In this document: positions 1-5,463 of the stretch, piece by piece
Numbering within the stretch: the stretch's first letter is position 1
Layout: each line of letters opens with the position of its first letter
Source: an uncultured Mycoplasma sp.
GTDB lineage: Bacteria; Bacillota_I; Bacilli_A; Mycoplasmatales; Mycoplasmoidaceae
Assembly (NCBI GenBank): GCA_947177535.1
Contig: CAMWUV010000046.1
Location: 1-5,463, forward strand
Length of the DNA: 5,463 nucleotides
Direction: 5' to 3'
Made by a program: the position numbers and the translations under genes
The notes under the pieces: generated by a model
Told to the model about the DNA's origin: nothing
Seen by the model: only the letters and a program-made list of their open reading frames with translations
Database searches by the model: none

Positions 1-677
1 GATAAACAGAAAACTCTTTCTCTACTTTGGGCTGAATTAAAATTTTTAGAATTCAAAACATATGTTTTTGATTCATATCCAAGTTTTTTTAATTGATTGA
101 TTCATAATTGGTAATTTTTTATATTTTTTTTATTTAATAAATTTTTAACATTTTCCATTAACAAATACTTTGGCATTTCTTCAATATTAAAATTTTTAAA
201 AATTTCAATCAAAATTCTTTCAACTTCTCATAATAAACCACTTCTAGTTTTTAATTTTTTATCTATTCCTTTTTGTAAGCCTTGAACACTTAAATCCTGA
301 CAAGGAAAAGAATAAGTTAAAATATCAATATTTTTTGGAATATTTAAATAATTAATTTTTTCAATATTGAATAAATTATTAAAATGATCTTTTGAATAAT
401 TTAAATAAGAAGATTTAAGAGAATTATTCAGTTTTGTTAATCCAAGATGTGATAATTCATTTTTTGAATCTAAACTTAAACTATAAAAATTATTTAATGG
501 AGATTTTGTAGCCTTAAAATTCTTACTGTGGATACATACATAAGCTATTATTGCATCTACAAACCATTCAACCATTCCAACATGCTCAATTGTTCAGTTT
601 TTATATTTACTAATATTTTTTAAAGCTTTATATTGTGACCCAATTCCTGCAAAAATTTCAAATAGTTTTATTGTCAT
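1..677 (-). CDS. C5-cytosine DNA methyltransferase, M.SssI-like (3' part outside window)
   Basis: This enzyme transfers a methyl group from S-adenosylmethionine to carbon 5 of cytosine in DNA. The first 225 residues are visible. Motif I is FEIFAGIGSQ (residues 6-15), the catalytic motif IV is TYSFPCQDLS with nucleophile Cys126, motif VI is LLMENV (172-177), and motif VIII is AQSRERVF near residues 216-223. From memory, stretches such as TYSFPCQDLS, TRSGLLWEVER and PKYLLMENV closely match M.SssI, the CpG methyltransferase of Spiroplasma, which has 386 residues. About 60% of such a protein is present. The target recognition domain and motifs IX-X lie beyond the window edge, so sequence specificity cannot be read. 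Trp28, Trp150 and Trp192 are encoded by TGA. The ATG at 677 is chosen because motif I follows within a few residues. No Shine-Dalgarno sequence precedes it. The partner, if any (a restriction enzyme), is not visible. Confidence 0.93.
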
Positions 678-682
678 ATTTC

Positions 683-704
683 TATATAAATTCTTTATAT
701 AGCA
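683..704 (-). promoter_or_regulatory. Candidate extended -10 promoter with inverted repeat before the methyltransferase
   Basis: On the minus strand TGC-TATATA (704-696) fits an extended -10 element. A recognisable -35 is lacking, because that position falls in the T-rich tail of the upstream terminator. The -10 lies in a perfect inverted repeat, TATATAAA-N3-TTTATATA (683-701), ending six bases before the methyltransferase ATG. A start about seven bases downstream of the -10 would give a leader of only about a dozen bases without a Shine-Dalgarno sequence. The inverted repeat could be an operator or simply A+T-rich noise. Confidence 0.35.
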
Positions 705-720
705 TATCGGAAAAATAAAA

Positions 721-757
721 AAGAAAAATAAAAAACTATATGGCATCCATATAGTTT
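721..757 (-). terminator. Strong intrinsic terminator, second of a tandem pair
   Basis: On the minus strand an 11-bp perfect stem AAACTATATGG / CCATATAGTTT (757-747 with 743-733) closes a 3-base loop and runs straight into a T-rich tail (732-721). The tail is on the minus side only, so it ends transcription coming from the non-coding RNA and insulates the methyltransferase gene downstream. Confidence 0.85.
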
Positions 758-770
758 AACAAAATAACCT

Positions 771-802
771 GAAATAAAAGGGGTTTACCTCAAAGTAAAC
801 CC
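771..802 (-). terminator. Intrinsic terminator, first of a tandem pair
   Basis: Minus-strand stem GGGTTTAC (802-795), loop TTTGAG, and matching arm GTAAACCC (788-781) are followed by CTTTTATTTC. The 8-bp perfect stem with three G-C pairs is unusually stable for this genome. It probably forms the 3' end of the non-coding RNA. The interrupted T tract may be leaky, which would explain the second hairpin just beyond. Confidence 0.75.
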
Positions 803-883
803 AAAATAACTATGGCTTTCAAAACCTTATAAGCTATTAAACCAAACCTTACCATAATTTTAGTCATTCAGCTAAATCTAAGT

Positions 884-897
884 ACTCTTTCAGTTTT
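884..897 (-). repeat. 14-base direct repeat, copy 2 (in non-coding RNA)
   Basis: Exact second copy of AAAACTGAAAGAGT. Its AAAA end forms part of the small hairpin 902-906/894-898, while CTGAAAGAGT is left without an obvious local partner. Confidence 0.8.
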
Positions 898-1066
898 CAT
901 CGAAAATAAGATATTGTGTCGCGCTGCACAGATAAGTTTCCTGACCAAAAAACTTATACAGATATCTAAATAGGATTTTCACTCGACTACTATTACCTAT
1001 TTTTAAACCTACTTTACTTAAAGTCCGGATAATAACATGTTTTACAGTGTTAGAAAGATTACTTTC

Positions 1067-1080
1067 ACTCTTTCAGTTTT
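1067..1080 (-). repeat. 14-base direct repeat, copy 1 (in non-coding RNA)
   Basis: The minus-strand sequence AAAACTGAAAGAGT sits near the predicted 5' end of the non-coding RNA. An identical copy is at 884-897, with a start-to-start distance of 183 bases. The GAAAG in this copy could pair with CTTTC at 1057-1053 instead of the GAAAG at 1066-1062. Confidence 0.8.
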
Positions 1081-1095
1081 TACCACCACATTAAG

Positions 1096-1124
1096 ATTAA
1101 ACAATATTTTTTTAAAAAATTCAA
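1096..1124 (-). promoter_or_regulatory. Promoter of the non-coding RNA
   Basis: A -35 TTGAAT (1124-1119) and a -10 TTTAAT (1101-1096) are separated by exactly 17 bases, each matching consensus at five of six positions. The spacer contains a T-run and an A-run. The predicted start near 1089 gives an RNA beginning GUGGUGG. It lies 38 bases beyond the guaB stop, and no convincing terminator separates the two, so read-through from guaB is possible as well. Confidence 0.65.
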
Positions 1125-1162
1125 CCTAATAATAATTTTTTTGTGTATAATAAAAATTTGTA

Positions 1163-2608
1163 CTATTTATTAAAGTTTTTATCTAAATTAATAATTGAAT
1201 GTGGAGAACTTTCTTTAAAACCATTTAAAGATTGTTCAATGAACTCTGCATTTTCTTGAAGATTTTTGATATTTTTTGCACCTAAATATCCCATACCACT
1301 TTTTAATCCACCAATTAATGTGTATAAAATTTCTTTTACAGAACCACTATATGGTACTAGTCCTTCAACACCTTCAGCTACCAATTTTTTAACTCCTTCT
1401 TGACCATAACGATCAGAGCTACCTGCTTTCATTGCTGCAATGCTGCCCATCCCACGATATTGTTTGTAAATTTTGTCATTTTTTATAACTTTATCTGATG
1501 GTGACTCATCTGTTCCTGCTAACAAACTTCCAAGCATAATAGCATCAGCTCCTGCTGCTAATGCTTTTGTAATGTCGCCTGAATTTTTAATACCACCATC
1601 TGCAATTATAGAAATATTTAATTTTTTGGCAGCTTCAGCACATTCTAAAATTGCACTAAATTGTGGTACACCAACTCCTGAAACTATTCTTGTTGTACAA
1701 ATTGCACCAGGACCCACACCAACTTTTATAACATCAGCTCCTGCTTTATGTAAATCATTAACTCCCTCTTTTGTAACAACATTACCTGCAATCAAAAATA
1801 TTTTGGGAAAATTTCTTTTAATATCCTTAATTAAATCTATTACTTTTTTTGAGTGACCATGAGCACTATCAATAACAATGCCATCAGCTCCTGCTGCAAT
1901 TAACATTTTAGCTCTTTCAAGACTGTCTTCACTAACTCCAACAGCCCCTAAAACTTTTAGTTTTCCTTTAGCATCTAATAATTGATTTTTGGCTTTTAAA
2001 TATGGAACTAATCATTTCTTTTTAGCAACAGCAACTATTCCATTACTAGATTCAGAAATTACAGGAACATATTTAACATTATTTTCTTCCATAAGTGTTA
2101 AAATTTCTTCTAAACTATTTGTATCTTTTGCAAGAACTAATTTATTTCTTGATAATGATTCTAAAGTAGCATTTAAATCAACATTTTTATTTTCTAAATC
2201 TTCAACTGAAACAATATTAACAATATTCCCATTAACTGTTACAAAAATACAGTCATCTAAATATTCATCAAAAATTTTAGATTTTATTGTTTCAATTTTA
2301 TTACTTGATTCAAAAGCCATAATAGATCAAAATAATCCATTTTTAATATGTTTGATTTGTTTAACCATATTAGCTTGTTTTGTAATTGAGAAATTTTTAT
2401 GGATTACACCAACTCCACCATTTAGTGCCATACTAAAAGCCATGTTAATTTCAGTAACTGTATCCATGCTTGCACTAAATATTGGAATATTCATTTCAAA
2501 CTTATTACTTAAAACAACATTTACTTCAGCTTCTTTTGGTAAAATTTCTGAATAATATGGCTTTAATAAAACATCATCAAAAGTTAAAGCTTTTTTTATT
2601 TCTTTCAT
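1163..2608 (-). CDS. guaB: Inosine-5'-monophosphate dehydrogenase
   Basis: Oxidises IMP to XMP with NAD+, the committing step of guanine nucleotide synthesis; cytoplasmic and normally tetrameric. The product has 481 residues, close to the usual 485-490. The N-terminus [10 protein letters not shown] is typical. Two CBS (Bateman) modules occupy about residues 94-205, the first quite diverged. Then come the catalytic loop GPGAICTTR with Cys304, the phosphate-binding DGGI (337-340) and MLGS (358-361), YRGMGS (384-389), the flap SSDRYGQE with Arg400-Tyr401, and a C-terminus containing SGMGYLGA. Trp94 and Trp200 are encoded by TGA, so reading with the standard code breaks the gene into three pieces; it is intact. 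The start at 2608 is fixed by AAGGGAG five bases upstream. The gene seems monocistronic or co-transcribed with the RNA downstream. XMP would need GuaA, not in this window, to become GMP. Confidence 0.97.
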
Positions 2609-2613
2609 TTTTT

Positions 2614-2620
2614 CTCCCTT
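2614..2620 (-). promoter_or_regulatory. Ribosome binding site of guaB
   Basis: AAGGGAG lies five bases before the guaB ATG. It is the best Shine-Dalgarno match in the window and fixes the start. Confidence 0.85.
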
Positions 2621-2663
2621 GTTATAGCAAAAACATGCAAACAATAATTTAAGTTATATATAT

Positions 2664-2692
2664 TTTATAAATTTTGTTTTAATAATTATGAA
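2664..2692 (-). promoter_or_regulatory. Candidate guaB promoter
   Basis: A -35-like TTCATA (2692-2687, four of six) and -10 TATAAA (2669-2664, five of six) are 17 bases apart, giving a leader of about 50 bases. The DNA is so A+T-rich that chance matches are common, including another TATAAC just beyond. The placement between the lgt terminator and guaB supports a promoter somewhere here. No purine riboswitch fold was seen in the leader. Confidence 0.45.
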
Positions 2693-2700
2693 AAATTTAA

Positions 2701-2749
2701 AAGAAATAAAAAGATTAAATTTAAGATTACAAATGCTTAAACTTTAATC
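2701..2749 (-). terminator. Intrinsic terminator of the hprK-lgt operon
   Basis: The minus-strand arm GATTAAAGTTTAAG (2749-2736) pairs with CTTAAATTTAATC (2725-2713): 13 bp with one bulged G, loop of 10 bases. TTTTTATTTC follows. The first stem base is the last base of the lgt TAG stop, so translation termination and the hairpin physically overlap. The stem is almost all A-T and relies on length. Confidence 0.75.
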
Positions 2750-3843
2750 TAAAAACCATTGTAATAAAAAATTTCAGATGGTTTACGATAAAAATCTTTA
2801 ATAGTTTTTTGATGAGAAATAGTAAATAATTTTTTATTAGATAAATTATTTTTACTAATTTTATTTTTTTCTTTTGATTGTTTATTTTTAACATTAGAAA
2901 AATCTTTATTTATTCCAAAAATTTCACAAAATTCATAACCAATAAATTCAAAGAATTTAAAATCACGGTGTTTTGCAAAAACTAAATGATTACAAATAAG
3001 TAACACTATTCCTAAAACAAAAAATAAAACTGAAGTTACAATTGAGGTAACAAACATAAAATTTCCATTTCTAAAAGGTTCCATACAAGTTCTTAATAAA
3101 CCATAGCAAATAAAGTAGCCAATAGCTAAATCGCCTGCTTTTCTTTTTTTAATAAATTCACCACCAACATATAAAATTATAAAAAATCAAAAATTAAAAA
3201 AAGACTCATATAAAAAGAAAGGTTCTCTATAAGCACCATCTATATACATATTTTCATAAACTGCTGGCATAAAATTTTTTAATCATGCTAAACCTTCAGC
3301 AGATGTTTCTGGTCCATAAACTTCTTGATTGAAAAAATTTCCCCATCTACCAATAATTTGACCAACTAAAATACAAGGAACAATTGCATCAGCATAAACT
3401 CACATTGAAACCTGTTTTACAAAAAATTCTTTTCCAATTTTTGTCTTCACATGATATTTTGGTTTTTTTAAAATTAAAGGAAAATAAATAAAAGCAGCAA
3501 TTACAGTTAAAGCAACTCCACCCTCAATTGCTAACCCACCATTTCTAAAATTAAAAAAAGCACTAAAAAAATTATCACCTATAGGAACTTTTGAATCACC
3601 TATAATAAAACTCCAAATTCTAGCACCCAGTAATGAAACAGGAATTCCAATAAAAACAAATCAATAAAAAGGGTTACAAGAAATTTTGTATCAACATTCC
3701 AATTTTATACAAGCAAAAATAATAGCAAGAATAAATCCAATTGTAAAAAATATTCCATATCAAGCAATATCTAAATCACCTATTTTAAAAGCAACTTTAT
3801 CAATATTTAAAACTGTTGTTACTGCATTCAAAAAATTATTCAT
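2749..3843 (-). CDS. lgt: Prolipoprotein diacylglyceryl transferase
   Basis: Transfers the diacylglyceryl group of phosphatidylglycerol to the lipobox cysteine of prelipoproteins, the first step of lipoprotein maturation; integral membrane enzyme. The product has 364 residues with several hydrophobic helices. The Lgt signature is intact: [13 protein letters not shown] (165-177) with Arg166, Asn169 and Glu174. Tyr29 in the AWYGIFF stretch and Arg251/Glu255 in [10 protein letters not shown] also match functional positions of the family. At the GGLAIEGG motif (102-109), Glu107 stands where E. coli Lgt has the functionally important His103. After the last helix (about 265-285) there is a tail of some 75 residues, rich in Lys, Asn and Phe, longer than in E. 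coli Lgt. Many Trp codons are TGA; Trp77 and Trp167 are TGG. The start overlaps hprK by 8 bases; an in-frame ATG at 3849 is an equal candidate (M-K-M-N-N). Only a weak GAG precedes both, suggesting translational coupling to hprK. Confidence 0.95.
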
Positions 3844-4744
3844 TTTCATTAATCTCTTTTGATATTTTTTCTAACACTTGAAAAGAATTATAACCTGATA
3901 AAACTAATTTTAGGTGTGCAACAATAACTTCAATCATATCACTTGTTTTTTTACCACTTGCTATTGGTAATAAAAAATAAGGTATTTTAACTCCTAAAAT
4001 TTCTTTGTATTTTAAATCTCTACCCAATCTTTCAAAATTATGAATTTTAGGATCAAATTCAACTAATTCTATAATCACATTTATTTGAGTAGATTCTTTA
4101 ATCTTTTCTATCCCAAACATCCTACCTACATCAATTATTCCTAAACCTCTAGCTTCCAAAAAACCAAAAAAACGTTTTGGAGCTTTTCCAATTATTTTGT
4201 TGTATACATTACTACAAAAAATTGCATCATCAGCAATTAACATATGTCCTTTTTTAATTAATTCAATTGATGTTTCAGATTTACCTAACCCTGATTTCCC
4301 AAGCAACAAAACGCCTAAACCAAACATTTCTAATAAATTACCATGAATAAACTCTTTTGCTGAAAGTCTCTCAGTTAAAAAAGTATTTATATAATTTGTT
4401 AATGAACTTGATGATTCTTTTGTTGATAAAACTGTTACATTATATTTTTTTGCTAAATCAAGTAATAATTCAATAGCAGGGAAAGATCTAGATAAAACCA
4501 CTAATGGTGGTGTTGTTTTAAAAATCTTTTCAATTTTATTATTTATTTCTTCCTGACTAAATTGTTTTAAGTATAAAAACTCATCTTTCCCTCATAAAAC
4601 TACTGCTTTTAAATTATCATGAACAAAAAATCCAGCAAATTCTAATCCAGTTCTAGTTATTCTTGTACTAATTATTTCTTTTTCTGTGCCTTCATTAACT
4701 AATGTATAATGTGGAAAATTTTTATAAATTTCTTTTCAATTCAT
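3836..4744 (-). CDS. hprK: HPr kinase/phosphorylase
   Basis: Bifunctional enzyme that phosphorylates HPr of the sugar phosphotransferase system on its regulatory serine using ATP, and removes that phosphate; cytoplasmic and hexameric in characterised relatives. The product has 302 residues (Lactobacillus casei: about 319). The N-terminal domain spans residues 1 to about 125. The kinase domain shows IHG with His134, Walker A GKSGLGKSE (149-157), IADDAI with Asp172/Asp173, and the family signature EARGLGIIDVGRMFG (197-211). In the C-terminal region the usual GRN appears as Gly-Lys-Lys in ASGKKTSDMIEV (262-273). TGA encodes Trp3 and a further Trp in VVLWGK. The start at 4744 has TAAGGA seven bases upstream, and that site overlaps the stop of the preceding gene. 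In a wall-less, sugar-dependent mollicute it would tune sugar uptake. Its pairing with lgt is common in Firmicutes and relatives, so the adjacency is ancestral rather than functional proof. Confidence 0.97.
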
Positions 4745-4751
4745 AATATAT

Positions 4752-4757
4752 TCCTTA
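4752..4757 (-). promoter_or_regulatory. Ribosome binding site of hprK, overlapping the upstream stop codon
   Basis: TAAGGA lies seven bases before the hprK ATG. Its TAA is the stop codon of the preceding gene, so ribosomes terminating there sit on the hprK initiation site; translational coupling is likely. Confidence 0.75.
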
Positions 4758-5384
4758 AACAAAAATTAAACAAACTAAAGGTACAACTAAACAAACTAAA
4801 GGACCAATTCTTTGTTGATCACCACCAATATTGTATGGAATAACATTTAAAACTAGTAAAAGTCCAATTAATGCAACTATTAAAAATAAAATAAAAACAG
4901 CAATAACCAAGATTAATCTTTGTTTTCTTTCTATACCATCATAATTATTTAGAATTCTTTTTATTCTTGAATATAAAGGTCAAGAATCAAAGTTTTTAAT
5001 TGATTCAGAAAGACTCTTTTTAGGTTTTGGTTCTTTTTTCTTATTTTTTTCTATTTTTTCATTTTCTTTTTCAAGTTCTAATTTTTCTTTTTTTTCTAGT
5101 GCATCAAAAGCTTTTATTTTTGAATCAAGTAAATAATATTCTTCATTTTCTAAACAAATTTTTAAATCAACAATTTGTGATTTAATTAATTTTCTTTTAT
5201 TAAAAAGAAAAGGATTTTTGCTTCTTTTTTCTAATTCAGAAATAAATTCATTAGTTTTATTTTTTATATTTTCAATATCTTGTTCACTTAAAACAAATTT
5301 ATTTTCTTTTTTTGCAGTTGTTTTATTATTCCCTTTTTCTTTTCTAGAACTTCTACTATTAGATTTTTTTTTATTTTTTGCCAT
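4755..5384 (-). CDS. Lysine-rich membrane-anchored protein of unknown function
   Basis: I do not recognise this protein. It has 209 residues; reading TGA as Trp at position 135 is required to reach the natural stop. Residues 1-30 are Lys/Ser/Arg/Asn-rich and likely disordered. Residues 34-125 are highly charged, with predicted helix and a Lys/Glu-rich coiled-coil-like stretch around 95-115. Residues 157-179 form a strong transmembrane helix, and 193-209 a second hydrophobic segment ending at the stop and holding the duplicated PLVCL. There is no N-terminal signal peptide. The charged N-terminal part with positive residues before the first helix suggests a cytoplasmic domain anchored by a C-terminal hairpin. 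The start at 5384 is preceded by TAGGAA ten bases away. As first gene of the operon, ten bases before hprK, it is co-transcribed with hprK and lgt, which does not reveal its job. Confidence 0.85.
4767..4802 (-). repeat. Imperfect 21-bp tandem duplication at a gene 3' end
   Basis: CCTTTAGTTTGTTTA occurs at 4802-4788 and again at 4781-4767 (minus strand), with a 21-bp period. It encodes PLVCL twice, separated by Val-Val, in the last 15 residues of the membrane protein. The in-frame period suggests a recent slippage duplication that extended the terminal hydrophobic segment. Confidence 0.85.
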
Positions 5385-5394
5385 ACAAATAATG

Positions 5395-5400
5395 TTCCTA
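5395..5400 (-). promoter_or_regulatory. Ribosome binding site of the membrane-protein gene
   Basis: TAGGAA ten bases before the ATG at 5384 is the only Shine-Dalgarno-like site there. Spacing is slightly long. Confidence 0.55.
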
Positions 5401-5425
5401 AATCTTTGATTTAATTATCAATAAT

Positions 5426-5453
5426 TTTATATTATAAAAATATAACTTTACAA
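5426..5453 (-). promoter_or_regulatory. Candidate promoter of the hprK-lgt operon
   Basis: A -35-like TTGTAA (5453-5448, four of six) is 16 bases from TATAAA (5431-5426). A perfect TATAAT also lies at 5436-5431 but lacks a suitably spaced -35. Transcription would begin near 5419, about 35 bases before the first gene. The upstream gene is outside the window, so read-through cannot be excluded. Confidence 0.5.
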
Positions 5454-5463
5454 AACTTATTAA

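Larger units (their letters stand above)
771..1089 (-). ncRNA. Putative structured non-coding RNA, about 320 nt, class unknown
   Basis: There is no credible reading frame here, yet the segment has its own promoter, two terminators and many complementary segments. Helices, in window coordinates, are: 1046-1048/1067-1069 stacked on 1053-1057/1062-1066; 996-1002/968-974 (7 bp); 962-966/910-914, enclosing hairpins 950-957/932-939 (8 bp) and 927-930/915-918, so a three-way junction; 902-906/894-898; 872-876/859-863; 852-856/811-815; and the terminator stem 802-795/788-781. G+C-rich islands such as GTGCAGCGCGACAC stand out in A+T-rich DNA. I do not see the RNase P signature GAGGAAAGTCC or ACAGAA, a tmRNA tRNA-like end, the SRP apical loop, or 5S rRNA. 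The length is in the range of a divergent RNase P RNA, but the universal motifs are missing. If the first terminator is read through, the RNA extends to about 721. Reality of the RNA: fairly sure. Identity: not known. Confidence 0.7.

Noticed and set aside
228..575. Separate short gene inside the methyltransferase
   Set aside because: It is a fragment created by reading TGA as stop; with TGA as Trp it merges into one continuous methyltransferase. The same applies to the pieces of guaB and to 2749-3084 within lgt.
808..872. Group I intron core, from a P7-like pairing of TGACTA (865-860) with TAGTTA (812-807) on the minus strand
   Set aside because: The other core elements (P3, P4-P6 with typical joining sequences) could not be placed in the right order, there is no split gene around it, and a promoter and terminators bound the segment.
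771..1089. RNase P RNA, tmRNA or SRP RNA as the identity of the structured RNA
   Set aside because: GAGGAAAGTCC and ACAGAA (RNase P) are not present on either strand, no tRNA-like T arm with a CCA end is seen, and the GGTCAGG at 946-940 is not followed by the SRP tetraloop and is better explained as the loop of an 8-bp hairpin.
1036..1128. 30-codon plus-strand reading frame starting ATG at 1036
   Set aside because: It has no ribosome binding site, lies antisense to the structured RNA and its promoter, and its composition follows the complementary strand.
1125..1162. Terminator directly after guaB
   Set aside because: Only a 7-bp all A-T stem (AATTTTT/AAAAATT) with a poor T tail can be drawn; in such A+T-rich DNA this is expected by chance.
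1473..2555. Two open plus-strand frames (1473-1856 and 1989-2555) opposite guaB
   Set aside because: guaB is unmistakable on the minus strand; these are antisense shadows without family motifs or start signals.
2609..2700. Purine riboswitch in the guaB leader
   Set aside because: No three-way junction with the conserved purine-aptamer loop bases can be found; the leader is almost entirely A+T.
2688..2747. 19-codon plus-strand frame opposite the guaB leader
   Set aside because: Too short, no ribosome binding site, and it lies within a terminator and promoter read from the other strand.

Overview
The window is about 75-80% A+T by eye and reads only with UGA as tryptophan. Several minus-strand genes cross in-frame TGA codons without losing family motifs, and every stop seen is TAA or TAG. 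This points to a mollicute. A DNA methyltransferase resembling M.SssI, together with the hprK-lgt gene pair, suggests the Spiroplasma/Mesoplasma/Entomoplasma/Mycoplasma mycoides side of the group. The genus cannot be fixed from the window. All recognisable genes are on the minus strand, so transcription runs from high to low coordinates.

Layout in transcription order. (1) 5463-2701 is an operon of three genes behind a candidate promoter at 5426-5453: an unrecognised 209-residue membrane-anchored protein (5384-4755), hprK (HPr kinase/phosphorylase, 4744-3836) and lgt (prolipoprotein diacylglyceryl transferase, 3843-2749, overlapping hprK by 8 bases). It ends in a hairpin terminator that begins inside the lgt stop codon. 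(2) guaB (IMP dehydrogenase, 2608-1163) has a strong ribosome binding site and a candidate promoter of its own. (3) 1124-721 contains no protein gene. It carries a clean promoter, about 300 bases of nested complementary segments, and two successive hairpins with U tails. I read it as a structured non-coding RNA that I cannot assign to a known class. (4) At the left edge is the first 225 residues of a C5-cytosine DNA methyltransferase (677-1), cut by the window end before its target recognition domain.

Together these are mostly core functions: sugar-uptake control through HPr phosphorylation, lipoprotein maturation and guanine nucleotide synthesis. The accessory or unexplained parts are the methyltransferase and the RNA beside it. 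The RNA is the item most worth following up.
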